Shown: positions 1-11,060, counted from the stretch's first letter. The stretch: DNA of 64,000 nt from Lysobacterales bacterium (GCA_016182785.1 JACPFU010000003.1:62001-126000), one strand, 5' to 3'. Made by a program: numbers and translations. The notes: generated by a model not told the origin, from the sequence alone.

Positions 1-1
1 C

Positions 2-688
2 GTCTCGGCGCTCGAATCCGCGGCGCAGGCCGAGGCGCTTGGCCTCGGACGCGACCGCATCGTGCTCAGCTGCAAGGTCAGCGGCGTGCAGGACCTGATC
101 GCGGTCTACCGCGCGCTGGCGGCGCGTTGCGACTACGCGCTGCACCTCGGGCTCACCGAAGCCGGCATCGGCTCGAAGGGCATCGTCGCCTCGACCGCGG
201 CGCTGGCGGTGCTGCTGCAGGAAGGCATCGGCGACACCATCCGCATCTCGCTGACGCCGGAGCCGGGCGAATCGCGCACGCGCGAAGTGATCGTCGCGCA
301 GGAGCTGCTGCAGACCATGGGCCTGCGCGCATTCACGCCACTGGTCACCGCCTGCCCCGGTTGCGGTCGCACCACCAGCACCTTCTTCCAGGAGCTGGCC
401 AAGACCGTGCAGGACCACGTGCGCGCGCGCATGCCGGAGTGGAAACTGCGCCACCCCGGCGTCGAGAACCTGACGCTGGCGGTGATGGGTTGCATCGTCA
501 ACGGCCCGGGCGAATCCAAGCATGCGCACATCGGCATCTCGCTGCCCGGCACCGGCGAGGCGCCGACCGCGCCGGTGTTCATCGACGGCGAGAAGGCGCA
601 CACCCTGCGCGGCGAACGCATCGCGGAGGACTTCGTCGCCATCATCGAGGACTATGTCGCGAAGCGGTTCCGTTGCGCGAACGCCTAG
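2..688 (+). CDS. ispG: IspG, 4-hydroxy-3-methylbut-2-enyl diphosphate synthase (3' part)
   Basis: The reading frame is open from the window edge, so the N-terminal part is missing. The enzyme converts the cyclic diphosphate MEcPP to HMBPP in the MEP isoprenoid pathway in the cytoplasm, using a [4Fe-4S] cluster. Cluster-ligand cysteines are visible in CPGCGR and in [11 protein letters not shown], both signatures of the C-terminal GcpE domain. The preceding barrel-type sequence ([19 protein letters not shown]) is also typical. The gene stops 2 bp before the convergent stop of the toxin gene, so no terminator fits between them. Confidence 0.96.
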   Translation, partial: VSALESAAQAEALGLGRDRIVLSCKVSGVQDLIAVYRALAARCDYALHLGLTEAGIGSKGIVASTAALAVLLQEGIGDTIRISLTPEPGESRTREVIVAQELLQTMGLRAFTPLVTACPGCGRTTSTFFQELAKTVQDHVRARMPEWKLRHPGVENLTLAVMGCIVNGPGESKHAHIGISLPGTGEAPTAPVFIDGEKAHTLRGERIAEDFVAIIEDYVAKRFRCANA

Positions 689-690
689 AT

Positions 691-1188
691 TCAGCGCGCG
701 TACTTCCGCGCGTCCTTCAGCAGCAGCAGAAGCTGTCGCTCGCGCAGCGGTGACGCGATGAATCCGAACCGGGAATAGAAGCGCGCCGCTTCCTCGTCGA
801 TGGGATGGGTCAGCAGCGCCCGAATGCCGGCCTGCTCGGCGATCAGCAAGGTGCGCCGGATCGCGTCCCGCAGCATTCCGAAGCCGATGCCGTGTCCCTG
901 GTCCTGACTCGATACCGCGAGCCTTGCCAGGCTCACCACCGGCACGGGATATTGCCCCATTCCCTTGCGGATTCGCTCCGGCGCTTCCAGCGTATCGGCC
1001 TGGCCGACGGTCAGGCTGAAATAACCCGCCACGCGCTTGTTGTCGGCGACGACGAAGGTCTTGGCCGAGCCGCTGCCCTGAGCCTGGCGGGCGTGGCGCA
1101 ATAGCCAGTCATTCAGTGCGGCTTTGCCGCAGTCGAATCCTTCCAGCCGATGCTGCGCAGCCAGGGGTTCTGGTCCGCGCAAGCTCAC
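691..1188 (-). CDS. tacT: TacT-type GNAT toxin (acetyltransferase)
   Basis: This 165-residue GNAT-fold protein matches the TacT/AtaT toxin class, which blocks translation by acetylating the amino acid on charged tRNA. The class signature FDCGKAALNDWL lies near residues 18-29, LARLAV near 88-92, the acetyl-CoA loop QDQGHG near 95-100, and RFYSRFGF near 137-143 carries the likely catalytic tyrosine. It starts with GTG, and that codon overlaps the antitoxin stop by 4 nt (GTGA), so the two are translationally coupled. The tRNA-acetylation role is known for the family and is inferred here. Confidence 0.85.
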   Translation of the reverse strand: MSLRGPEPLAAQHRLEGFDCGKAALNDWLLRHARQAQGSGSAKTFVVADNKRVAGYFSLTVGQADTLEAPERIRKGMGQYPVPVVSLARLAVSSQDQGHGIGFGMLRDAIRRTLLIAEQAGIRALLTHPIDEEAARFYSRFGFIASPLRERQLLLLLKDARKYAR

Positions 1189-1478
1189 CTGGCATCCCAG
1201 GGCGCCTTGCGGGAGAACAGATCGGCCAGGCCCGCGTTGGGCTGTTCGGGGCGCTCCAGCAGTTCCATCAATGCCTGGTACTGGCTTCCGGAGGTCAGGA
1301 ACAGACGCTGGTCCAGCAGCGTCTGTTCGGCGGCCAGACAGGCGCTATCCAGAATGAAGTCGGTCAGCGACTTGTGCGCGACCTCGGCGGCACGGCGCAG
1401 CACCAGCTCCTGGTCGGGCGTGGCGCGCAGCCCGAGGCGGGCAGACCGGGCAGTTGGTGAAGCGGCACTGGCAGGCAT
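1185..1478 (-). CDS. tacA: TacA-type DUF1778 antitoxin
   Basis: This 97-residue protein begins with an Arg-rich ribbon-helix-helix segment (ARLGLRATPDQE, then LTDFILDSA), typical of DUF1778 antitoxins that bind their own operator. The C-terminal part (QYQALMELLERP, then a Pro-rich stretch and LADLFSRKAPW) corresponds to the toxin-neutralising tail of the family. It lies directly upstream of the GNAT toxin with a 4-nt overlap. The pair occupies the 3' side of ispG. The 170 bp upstream hold no other gene and should contain its autoregulated promoter; I could not settle its boxes. Confidence 0.85.
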   Translation of the reverse strand: MPASAASPTARSARLGLRATPDQELVLRRAAEVAHKSLTDFILDSACLAAEQTLLDQRLFLTSGSQYQALMELLERPEQPNAGLADLFSRKAPWDAR

Positions 1479-1648
1479 GGCGGCACCTCGTTGGTTCCGT
1501 GAACTGCCGAAACGTTAGTACAAACGACGCACGACCTCCAGGCCCAGCGACGACCGGACACCTTGGCTCGTTTCGAGAAAAGTATCGCAATTCGTTGATG
1601 ATAGGCGCTAATCATCCGCACAGTTGCAGGCTTGAGGCGCTCCCGCCG

Positions 1649-3679
1649 TCACTCGAAGCCATTGCGGAACAGCGGCCCCGAGCATTCGAAGATCTGGCGT
1701 GGCGAATACATCACGTTGAACTGGGTGCCGTCGGGGATGCCCGCGGGCGAGTAGACGCTCCACTGGCCGCTCGGGTGCTGGTAGAGGTCGTAGCTGCGGT
1801 TGTCGCTGCTCGCGGTCCAGGGCGTGACCAGGACGATGGCACAGGCGACATTGATCGCGGCGGCGTCAATGAACATCGAGGTGCCACCAAGGATGCTGGC
1901 GCCGCTGGCGTAGGCGCGAAACACCGAGGGGCTCTGTTCCTGGGCGTAGACATTGAACGCGGCACCGCTCGGCATCGAATTGCCGTCGCCGCTTTGCACG
2001 TACCAGTTGTTGTCGGCATAGGTGTACACGCCGGTCGGATGGTTGTTGTAGACGCCGCCGCCGCCGCCCGGATTCCAGTTGTGGGTGACGAACACCATCG
2101 CGCTGGCCAGGCCGTTGACGCTGCTGTCGTTGAGCTGGCTCGAAGTGCTGCTGCTCGACAGGGTGTGCAGGAAGCGGCCGCCGCCGGCGGCCGGCTCGAA
2201 CAGGTTGAAGCCGGCGTTGGACGGCATCGGCGTGAGCGTGTCCTCGGCGTACACCGCCCACTCGGTGGGTCCCCCGTACTGGTAGACGCCAAACGGCGCC
2301 AGCAGCGAGCCGCCGGCGACCGAGTGGTTGGCCGTCGCCTGCAGGCGCGCGCTTGCCAGTCCGTCGACCGAAGGATCGCTGAACCCGAACCAGTTGAGCC
2401 CGCTCGGGATGGCAGGAGCGGAGGCGCGAAACCAGGCATCGCCGAACTCGTAGGCGCCGACGTCGACAGCGCTTTCCTTCACCCGCCGGAAGCCGTCGGC
2501 GTCGAGCAGCGGCAGTGCCGGACCGGGCGCGAACAGCAAGGCCAGGCCGTCGCCGGCATTGCGCGCCGGCGAATCGCTCGCCAGATAGGGCCGCTCGCGC
2601 GAAGTGAGCTTCGGACTGGCGGTAATCGTGGACGCGCCTGCCGGGCTGAAGCCGGTACCGAATCCGGCATTGCCATGCAGCAGGTTGTAGCCGTTGGTGA
2701 CGCCGCTCGCCAGCGCCTGCTGGTACACCGCCTGCTGGTTGTAGCCGATCAGGTTGTTGAACACGTAGCCGCTGATCGCCTGTGTCGTCAGCGGTGGCGA
2801 GAACGGGCGCACTCCGAGGTAGGCGCCGACCGAGAGATCGATCAGCGTGTTGTTGACCAGGTAGGCCGACATCGCGGCTTCGCCGCCGAACGCACAGATT
2901 CCGGTACCGACCCGGTCCGCCGAAGACGTCACGATGTTGCTGAATGCGCGCAGTTTCACCGAGGCAGCCGCGGTCGCCCCCGAGGCGACGACCGCACAGA
3001 GTGCCCCGTAGGAGAACGAGCCGTGCACCCGGTTGCCGGTGAGGTCGAGATTGAGCGCTGCGGAGCCGGAGACCAGCCCCAGGAGGCCGTAGGCCGAACC
3101 GCTGTTGTCGGGAACATCGAGCACGTTGAAGCGTATGTCCGCGTCGAGCGTGCCGTTGCCGGCGATGATGTCGAGCGGACTGGCGGTGCCGCCCCGGCGG
3201 AGGTAGCGGTTGTCCTCGAAATGCAGGGTGTAGTGGCCGACGCCGAGTTGCTCGATGTCGAAGCCCGCATTGCCCGTGGTGTCGTCGATATCGACCCGGC
3301 GCACGTCGGCGCTCACCGGATCCGATCCGTGGGAGCGCAACACCAGCTTGCCGTTGTGCAGAGCGATGCCGCGGATGACGAGCGTGGTGGCGTCGTACAT
3401 GATGCTCTGGATGCCGACGCCGTTCGGGAAGCTCGGGTGATAGCCGCTCGCGGCCAGCAGCGAAATCGATCGCGGAAGGTTCAGGTTGCCGCCGCCGCCG
3501 TTGCCGCCGATGTTGACCGGATTGTTGCTTGCGATCTCGACCGTGAAGTTCGCCGGCTGCGCATCGATGCAGGCCTGCAGGGTGCCGTTGCACGGGGCGC
3601 TTGCCGCCGGCCAGATCACGCCTTGGGCGTTGCAGGAAAATGCGGCCGCGAGGCCGAGCAGAGCGGACAGTGCGCGCAT
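1649..3679 (-). CDS. secreted beta-helix protein with C-terminal repeats and NGFE tail
   Basis: A 676-residue exported protein. Residues 1-18 are a signal peptide (cleavage near CNA-QG). Residues about 60-400 are rich in short beta segments with N/G turns and end in a block like the 'choice-of-anchor Q' domain (SPARNAG, then DADGFRR and VDVGAYEFG). Three diverged repeats of about 75 residues follow, each ending like W-x-VY...MPxGxxFNVY. This resembles the DUF7452-type repeat of xanthomonad secreted proteins. The last residues are CSGPLFRNGFE. The start has GAGGG 6 nt upstream. Ligand and function are unknown; surface or extracellular location is inferred. Confidence 0.85.
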   Translation of the reverse strand: MRALSALLGLAAAFSCNAQGVIWPAASAPCNGTLQACIDAQPANFTVEIASNNPVNIGGNGGGGNLNLPRSISLLAASGYHPSFPNGVGIQSIMYDATTLVIRGIALHNGKLVLRSHGSDPVSADVRRVDIDDTTGNAGFDIEQLGVGHYTLHFEDNRYLRRGGTASPLDIIAGNGTLDADIRFNVLDVPDNSGSAYGLLGLVSGSAALNLDLTGNRVHGSFSYGALCAVVASGATAAASVKLRAFSNIVTSSADRVGTGICAFGGEAAMSAYLVNNTLIDLSVGAYLGVRPFSPPLTTQAISGYVFNNLIGYNQQAVYQQALASGVTNGYNLLHGNAGFGTGFSPAGASTITASPKLTSRERPYLASDSPARNAGDGLALLFAPGPALPLLDADGFRRVKESAVDVGAYEFGDAWFRASAPAIPSGLNWFGFSDPSVDGLASARLQATANHSVAGGSLLAPFGVYQYGGPTEWAVYAEDTLTPMPSNAGFNLFEPAAGGGRFLHTLSSSSTSSQLNDSSVNGLASAMVFVTHNWNPGGGGGVYNNHPTGVYTYADNNWYVQSGDGNSMPSGAAFNVYAQEQSPSVFRAYASGASILGGTSMFIDAAAINVACAIVLVTPWTASSDNRSYDLYQHPSGQWSVYSPAGIPDGTQFNVMYSPRQIFECSGPLFRNGFE

Positions 3680-3731
3680 GGCAACCCTCGCAATTTGTGA
3701 GGGAAGGATACGCGCAGTCGCAGAGCGCCGC

Positions 3732-4649
3732 TCAGGTGGCCGGTTCCACCGACTTCAGCGGTTCGCGCGTGGCATGGCGACGCGCGAGCTGTGCTTCGCG
3801 ATGCGCGATATAGGCGCTCGACACCAGGATGATCGCGGCCCCGATCAGGGTCCAGCGGTCGACGCGTTCATCGAACAGCAGCCAGCCCGCGATCGCGACC
3901 ACCGGCAACTGCGTGAAGCTGATCGGGGTCAGCGCCGAGACGTCGCCGAGCTTCAGCGCGCGCGTCCAGAGCATGTGCCCGCCGGTGCCGAAGAAGCCGG
4001 CGGCAACCACCCACAGCCAGGCGATGCCGACCGGCCACTGCCACACCCACAGCGCCGGCAGCAGCGACATCGGCACCCAGATCAGGGTGGTGAAGAAGAC
4101 GATGCGGTCGGCCGGTTCCAGCGCCGAGAGCTGCTTGATCTGGATCGATACCAGCCCGGTCAGGAACGCGGAGGCGACTGCGAGCAGCATGCCCGGACTG
4201 AAGTCGGCGGAGCCCGGTCGCGTGATCACCAGCACGCCGACGAACCCGATCGCGACCGCACTCCAGCGCCGCGCATGCAGGCGCTCGCCGAGGAACACCG
4301 CGGCGGCGATGACGACGAAGATCGGCGACGAGTACGACAGCGCCACCGCCTGCGCCAGCGGCAGGTGCCCGATCGCCCAGAAGCCGCAGAACATGCCGAT
4401 CACGCCGATCAGGCAGCGCACCAGATACCGCGGCAGGTGCTGCGTGCGCAGCAGGCTCGGGCCGTGGCGGTACAGCAGCGGCAGGGTCGCGACCAGGCCG
4501 AAGAAGTTGCGGAAGAACGCCACCTCGAAGGTGTGCAGCGTGTGCGAGGCGAGGCGGATCGCGACCGCCATCAGCGCGAACAGCACGGCGCTGCAGAACA
4601 TCAGCAGGGCGGCGGTCAGGTGCGGATTGCGGCGCGGTGGGGGCGACAT
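3732..4649 (-). CDS. EamA/DMT-family transporter
   Basis: A 305-residue integral membrane protein with about ten hydrophobic segments in two EamA halves. The halves are marked by ALSYSSPIFVVIAAAVFLGE (residues about 102-121) and by SFTQLPVVAIAGWLLFDE near residue 260. These repeats with the E at the end of the fourth helix are typical of the drug/metabolite transporter superfamily and of RhaT/YdcZ-like exporters. The substrate cannot be told. It stands alone between the secreted beta-helix gene and a divergently read lipoprotein gene. Confidence 0.9.
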   Translation of the reverse strand: MSPPPRRNPHLTAALLMFCSAVLFALMAVAIRLASHTLHTFEVAFFRNFFGLVATLPLLYRHGPSLLRTQHLPRYLVRCLIGVIGMFCGFWAIGHLPLAQAVALSYSSPIFVVIAAAVFLGERLHARRWSAVAIGFVGVLVITRPGSADFSPGMLLAVASAFLTGLVSIQIKQLSALEPADRIVFFTTLIWVPMSLLPALWVWQWPVGIAWLWVVAAGFFGTGGHMLWTRALKLGDVSALTPISFTQLPVVAIAGWLLFDERVDRWTLIGAAIILVSSAYIAHREAQLARRHATREPLKSVEPAT

Positions 4650-4760
4650 GGACGGCCCAGTCTATCGGCGCCGGGCAGCGTGGCCGCGCCGCTGCCGGCA
4701 TGCCCGGGATTTGCCCGCGCGCCGGTTACGACACCGTTCAAGTGTGCGACGCTTCGCGCC

Positions 4761-5180
4761 ATGAACCTCACCCGGACCCTGCGCGCACTGCTGCTCCTGC
4801 TGCTCGTTGGCGGCTGCGCGCGCGCGCCGGACGAACAGCGGCTGCGCGACACCATCGCCGCGATGGAGACGGCGCTCGAATCCGGTGAGACGGGCGGATT
4901 CATGGAGCACGTCGGCGCGGACTTCAGTGGCCAGCGCGATGGCATCGACCAGCGCCAGCTGCGCGCGTTGCTGGTAGCGCAAACCCTGCGCCACGAGAAC
5001 GTCTCGGTGCTGACCGGTCCGCTCGAAGTGAAACTGTTCAAGGATCGCGCGACGGTGAAATTGCGCGTGCTCGCGACCGGTGGCCGCTGGCTGCCGGAGA
5101 GTGGCCGCCAGTTCGACATCGAATCGCATTGGCGCATCGAAGACGGCGAATGGATCTGCTTCCGCGCCGAGTGGCAATGA
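4761..5180 (+). CDS. small lipoprotein, NTF2-like candidate
   Basis: A 139-residue protein with a signal peptide and lipobox LLLVGGC (Cys21 followed by Ala, so outer-membrane sorting is expected). The mature part begins with DEQRLRDTIAAMETALE and FMEHVGADFSG and ends in short beta-strands (ATVKLRVLATGG, HWRIEDGEWICFRAEW). This helix-then-sheet order with a terminal W resembles SnoaL/NTF2-like or DUF4440 domains, but I do not recognise a specific family. The start chosen is the ATG directly before the signal peptide; the longer upstream frame is not coding-like. Confidence 0.8.
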   Translation: MNLTRTLRALLLLLLVGGCARAPDEQRLRDTIAAMETALESGETGGFMEHVGADFSGQRDGIDQRQLRALLVAQTLRHENVSVLTGPLEVKLFKDRATVKLRVLATGGRWLPESGRQFDIESHWRIEDGEWICFRAEWQ

Positions 5181-5221
5181 AGCAATAGCGGCTTGGGCGT
5201 TGCTCCGACTGGCGGCTTCTT

Positions 5222-5252
5222 CTGTGGGAGGGCCACTGCTGGCCCGACAAGG
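5222..5252. repeat. single REP-like hairpin unit
   Basis: CTGTGGGAGGGCCACTGC is followed by a complementary TGGCCC, so that GGGCCA-CTGC-TGGCCC (5229-5244) forms a hairpin. The TGTGGGAG head followed by a GC-rich stem is typical of REP elements mobilised by RAYT transposases in pseudomonads and xanthomonads. It lies between two convergent genes. It is related to the paired element at 21144-21205. Confidence 0.6.
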
Positions 5253-5268
5253 CATGCAATACCTTGCA

Positions 5269-5952
5269 TCAACCGCTGGTCTTGGCCCCGCCACGGGTAT
5301 ACGCCAGCCACATCCACTCGATCAGCGCCACCGTGGCGATCATCAACAGCGCGACGCCATACGCGAACAGCAAGGCCTGCCACTTGGCCGAAGCCACCAG
5401 CGGCGCGGCGCCGTTGCGCCAGGCGTAGCGCACCAGTTCGCGCGGCGTGGTTTCGGTACGCGGTCCCTTGCTGGCGAGCCAGTCGCGCAACAGGCCGGGC
5501 GTGTTCGCCCAGTACCGGTCCGCGCGCTGCCACAGCGCGTTGCCGGCGACGGCGTTGCGGCTGCGCTCGACCAGTTGCGGTGCCCACTGCGCGAGCAGAC
5601 GTTCGGCGTCGGCCAGCGACAGCTTCTGGTCCGCTGAGGCGATGCCAAGCGGCTTGCCGACTTCGAGCGCAGCGGCCAGCACCAGCTCCTGCGAGCCTTC
5701 CTCGACCGCGCGTGCCAGCGCGTGGATGGTCCCGGTCTGCAGGCCCGTGACCAGCACCGCGATCAGCAGCACGAGGAAGCCACAGACTCGAAACAGCGCG
5801 GCCAGCCAGCGCGGCCCGCGTTCGCCCTGCACGTTCCAGCCGAGTGCGCGGCCGAGCCGGTGCAGCAACCACGCAGCGAGCAGCACCACGCCGGCGCCGA
5901 GCAGTGCGTGCAGGGTGAAGGTCGCGCCGTAGCGCAGCACGAGTTCCAGCAT
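5269..5952 (-). CDS. integral membrane protein, unknown function
   Basis: A 227-residue protein with two N-terminal membrane segments (residues about 9-29 and 47-70) and one near the C-terminus (about 194-215). They flank a polar helical domain of about 110 residues (LSLADAERLLAQWAPQLVERS and neighbours). I do not recognise a family. Its ATG lies 6 nt after the stop of the upstream membrane-anchored protein (5959-6561), so the two are probably co-transcribed and may work together at the inner membrane. Confidence 0.75.
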   Translation of the reverse strand: MLELVLRYGATFTLHALLGAGVVLLAAWLLHRLGRALGWNVQGERGPRWLAALFRVCGFLVLLIAVLVTGLQTGTIHALARAVEEGSQELVLAAALEVGKPLGIASADQKLSLADAERLLAQWAPQLVERSRNAVAGNALWQRADRYWANTPGLLRDWLASKGPRTETTPRELVRYAWRNGAAPLVASAKWQALLFAYGVALLMIATVALIEWMWLAYTRGGAKTSG

Positions 5953-5958
5953 CCGGCT

Positions 5959-6561
5959 TCAGTCCTTGATCAGGATGGACTCAACGTACATCAGTTCGCA
6001 GGCGCCGTTGCCGCCATCGTCGCGGCTCAGCGAACTGCGCCAGCGCCAGCCGTCGTCGCGCGCCGCCTCCACCAGCACGCCCTTCGCCGCCACGATCTGC
6101 CCCGGGCGCAGCGCCGCGATCTGGCGTTCGACGACGCTGTTCGCGGGAATGACATGGATGTTCGCCGCCGAGCGCGTGATCTCCGGCTCCGGAATCGGCG
6201 GTGCATGGCGCCAGCGCCAGGTCAGGAAACGAACCGATTGCCGCAGGCCGAGCTGATCGATCACCGCGGTGTCCGACATGCGACCCCAGCCGATGCCGAG
6301 ATCGAGCGGCGACAACGCCGATTCCTCGTCGAAGCGATAGCGCGAGACCATCAGCACGCGCGCCTCGAACTCGAACGAGGCCAGCGGCGTCAGCGTGAAG
6401 CCGTCCCGCACGAACGGGCGTGCCGCAACGAGATCGCGTTGCACCGGTTCGCTCGTCACCAGCACCCCGGCCGGGCGCGGCAACGGCCGGTGCGTCCATG
6501 CATCCCATCCCTGGACCAGCGCCAACACTCCGATGGCTACCCACAGCACGCGTCGCGACAT
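5959..6561 (-). CDS. membrane-anchored periplasmic protein, unknown function
   Basis: A 200-residue protein with a short N-terminal hydrophobic anchor (residues about 4-17, MSRRVLWVAIGVLALVQG) and a long extracytoplasmic domain rich in beta-strands (GFTLTPLASFEFEARVLMVS, HVIPANSVVERQIAAL). The end (ACELMYVESILIKD) is well formed. No family is recognised. The ATG at 6561 was chosen because sequence upstream of it overlaps a terminator hairpin. It is the first gene of a two-gene unit with the membrane protein 6 nt downstream. Confidence 0.75.
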   Translation of the reverse strand: MSRRVLWVAIGVLALVQGWDAWTHRPLPRPAGVLVTSEPVQRDLVAARPFVRDGFTLTPLASFEFEARVLMVSRYRFDEESALSPLDLGIGWGRMSDTAVIDQLGLRQSVRFLTWRWRHAPPIPEPEITRSAANIHVIPANSVVERQIAALRPGQIVAAKGVLVEAARDDGWRWRSSLSRDDGGNGACELMYVESILIKD

Positions 6562-6589
6562 GGCCGCGATTCTGCCAGACGCCCCCAAG

Positions 6590-6614
6590 AAAAAGGCCGC
6601 CTCGCGGCGGCCTT
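6590..6614 (-). terminator. intrinsic terminator after the Sel1/TPR-like gene
   Basis: On the minus strand a 9-bp stem (AAGGCCGCC/GGCGGCCTT, loop GCGA) is followed by a T-rich run. It lies 28 nt past the stop of the gene at 6642-7541. Confidence 0.75.
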
Positions 6615-6641
6615 GCAGTGCGTGCCGGCGCTTGGCGGGCC

Positions 6642-7541
6642 TCAGTTCCGGGCGAGTTCCAGGCGAGGCCCGGCGTGGAAGGTGAAGTTCTGGAACAGGT
6701 ATCGCGTCTGGTCCGAAGCGTCGGTGCAGGTGACGCGCTGGGCCAGCGCCCGCAACTGGCGTTCGTGCATGGGCTCCGGTGCGGAGTCGAGTGCGACCAC
6801 CTCCGCGGCACCGCCATTCGGCTGGACGGCGACCAGGAACTCCACGAGACCGGTGGTCGGCGTGCGCGAGACCACCCAACTGCCCTTGACCGGCCGCGCG
6901 AACTTGCAGTGATCGGCGCCGAGCGCCCAGCCGACGTGTTGGGGTTCGACGCGACCGCGGTTGGACTCGAACTGGGGGCCATGCGCTTCGAGCAGCGCGA
7001 TGGTGCGCTCGCGGATCGCGGCCTCCTGGCTCCGATCGAGCCGCTCGTAGGCGGCCTTGAGGGCAGCAGCCACCAGGTTCCGGTGCGCGCTCGAAGGCTC
7101 CTCGCCGCCTTGCGGGTCGCGTTGGTGCAGCGTGTAGTACGAGAAGACCTGCGTCCAGGCCATTGCCTCCAGCGGCTGGCCCGATTCCGCATAGGCGAGC
7201 GACAGCTTGTACGCCGCAGTGATGCGGCCCTGGTCGAAGGCCCGGGTCAGCCAGGAGATGGCCTGATCGAGGTCGTAGGACGCAACCGCCGCGCCTTTGC
7301 GTTTCGACTGGCGTTGCAGTGAGCCGAGGTCATACATCGCGATCGAGTTGCCGCCCTCGGCGGCGGCCAGGATACGGGCCGCTGCGGCGCGCGTGGCCTC
7401 GTCGTTGTGGGCGCGGATGGTCAATGCCAGGTCCTCGGGGGCCACGGCAGCGGGCGCGGTGGAGTCGGCGGCTGCGACTGTGGCGGTGAACGCCAGCGCG
7501 AAGCTCGACAGCAGCAGGGAGCGAAAACGGGATCGACGCAT
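6642..7541 (-). CDS. secreted Sel1/TPR-like repeat protein
   Basis: A 299-residue protein with a signal peptide (MRRSRFRSLLLSSFALAFTA, cleavage near VAAA-D). Residues about 55-150 contain helical repeats of Sel1/TPR type (NSIAMYDLGSL, DQAISWLTRAFDQGRITAAYKLSLAYAES). The C-terminal 100 residues form a separate domain with two cysteines (DHCKF, RVTCTD). The ATG at 7541 is preceded by AAAGGAA and directly starts the signal peptide. The gene is bracketed by two nearly identical terminator hairpins, so it is a monocistronic unit. Its partner is unknown. Confidence 0.8.
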   Translation of the reverse strand: MRRSRFRSLLLSSFALAFTATVAAADSTAPAAVAPEDLALTIRAHNDEATRAAAARILAAAEGGNSIAMYDLGSLQRQSKRKGAAVASYDLDQAISWLTRAFDQGRITAAYKLSLAYAESGQPLEAMAWTQVFSYYTLHQRDPQGGEEPSSAHRNLVAAALKAAYERLDRSQEAAIRERTIALLEAHGPQFESNRGRVEPQHVGWALGADHCKFARPVKGSWVVSRTPTTGLVEFLVAVQPNGGAAEVVALDSAPEPMHERQLRALAQRVTCTDASDQTRYLFQNFTFHAGPRLELARN

Positions 7542-7604
7542 CGACAATTCCTTTTGAGCTGGGTGGGTTGCGTCACGGATTGTAACCAAGATCGCTCGCC
7601 CAGC

Positions 7605-7632
7605 AAAAAGGCCGCCTTGCGGCGGCCTTTTT
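7605..7632. terminator. bidirectional intrinsic terminator after acnA
   Basis: AAAAAGGCCGCC-TTGC-GGCGGCCTTTTTT has an 11-bp stem with A and T tracts on both sides. It lies 26 nt past the acnA stop on the minus strand. Its stem is the same as in the terminator at 6590-6614. Confidence 0.85.
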
Positions 7633-7658
7633 TCCCGAGCCTTGCGTGCCGGTGCGGC

Positions 7659-10334
<2,676 letters not shown>

Positions 10335-10403
10335 GATGTTTCCTTTGCGGAACAGAAGGTTGCAGGGGATGGCGTCGAGATGTTCCAACGCGAAAAGCGC
10401 GCG

Positions 10404-10433
10404 ATTATCGCGCAGAAGCCCATCCCGAGCCAA
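10404..10433 (-). promoter_or_regulatory. sigma-70 promoter of acnA
   Basis: On the minus strand TTGGCT (10433-10428) and GATAAT (10409-10404) are separated by 18 nt. The -10 box sits inside the palindrome GCGCGATTATCGCGC, which could be an operator. The transcript would start near 10397 and give a leader of about 60 nt. Confidence 0.55.
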
Positions 10434-10451
10434 ACGCTGGCGTACGGGGCG

Positions 10452-11060
10452 TCACGTTGTCGAGGCCAGCGCCCGGGCCAGGGCCAGCCACTTGCGGCGG
10501 CGCCAGAACAGGCGCCAGCCGCTGCCGCCGACGTGGCGCCACATCGCGGCGGCGCGGATGGCGGCGAGCAGCAGGGCGCGGATCTGGTGGACGTTGCGTT
10601 CCTGCTGCAGCAGGTGCGGCACGCCGTGCACCATGACCCGCGGCTGCAGGTTGCTGACGGTCTGCAGGTAGGCCTCGGACAGCCTGGCGAGCACGGTCTC
10701 GTGCTGGCCGCCGAACGCATGGCGTGCGCGTTCGATGTCGGCGATGCGATCGCGCAGGTCGCCGGCGAGCTTGGCGTGCGTCATCAGGCGGCGTTCCAGG
10801 CGCAGCACGGTGATGCCCATGCGCATCACGTTGTCGCCGGGATTGCGATCCAGATGCTGCGCCGCCAATCGCAGCCCGGCCTGGATGCGTGCGGGCGGGT
10901 ACAGCGATTCCGCGTTCTCGCTGTCGATGGCGAAAATGGCGTCGATCAGGGCTTCGCTCTGGGCGCCGTCGCAGCGACCGGTTTCGGCCAGCTGCTGCAC
11001 GCAGCCGAGTGCCTGGAACATCGCCGCGAAGGCCAGCACCTGCTCACGGTCGGCGTTCAT
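10452..11060 (-). CDS. hflD: HflD family lysogenization regulator homologue
   Basis: A 202-residue, mostly helical protein of the HflD/YcfC family, a cytoplasmic protein near the inner membrane that in E. coli binds the phage lambda CII protein. Family features are the early [14 protein letters not shown] and the later VLRLERRL and [14 protein letters not shown] segments. The ATG overlaps the mnmA stop by 4 nt (ATGA). The order nudJ-mnmA-hflD is the same as in E. coli, where purB follows; here acnA follows instead. The cellular role outside lambda biology is not known. Confidence 0.9.
   Translation of the reverse strand: MNADREQVLAFAAMFQALGCVQQLAETGRCDGAQSEALIDAIFAIDSENAESLYPPARIQAGLRLAAQHLDRNPGDNVMRMGITVLRLERRLMTHAKLAGDLRDRIADIERARHAFGGQHETVLARLSEAYLQTVSNLQPRVMVHGVPHLLQQERNVHQIRALLLAAIRAAAMWRHVGGSGWRLFWRRRKWLALARALASTT

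Noticed and set aside
686-1530. Direct repeat at the ispG 3' end around the toxin-antitoxin pair
   Set aside because: GGTTCCGT occurs on both sides (near 667 and 1494), but similarity beyond 8 bp is too weak to call.
1454-3700. A 748-residue open frame on the plus strand
   Set aside because: It is the antisense of the secreted beta-helix gene. Its translation is Arg/Val/Ala-rich with no domain, as expected from high-G+C codon third positions.
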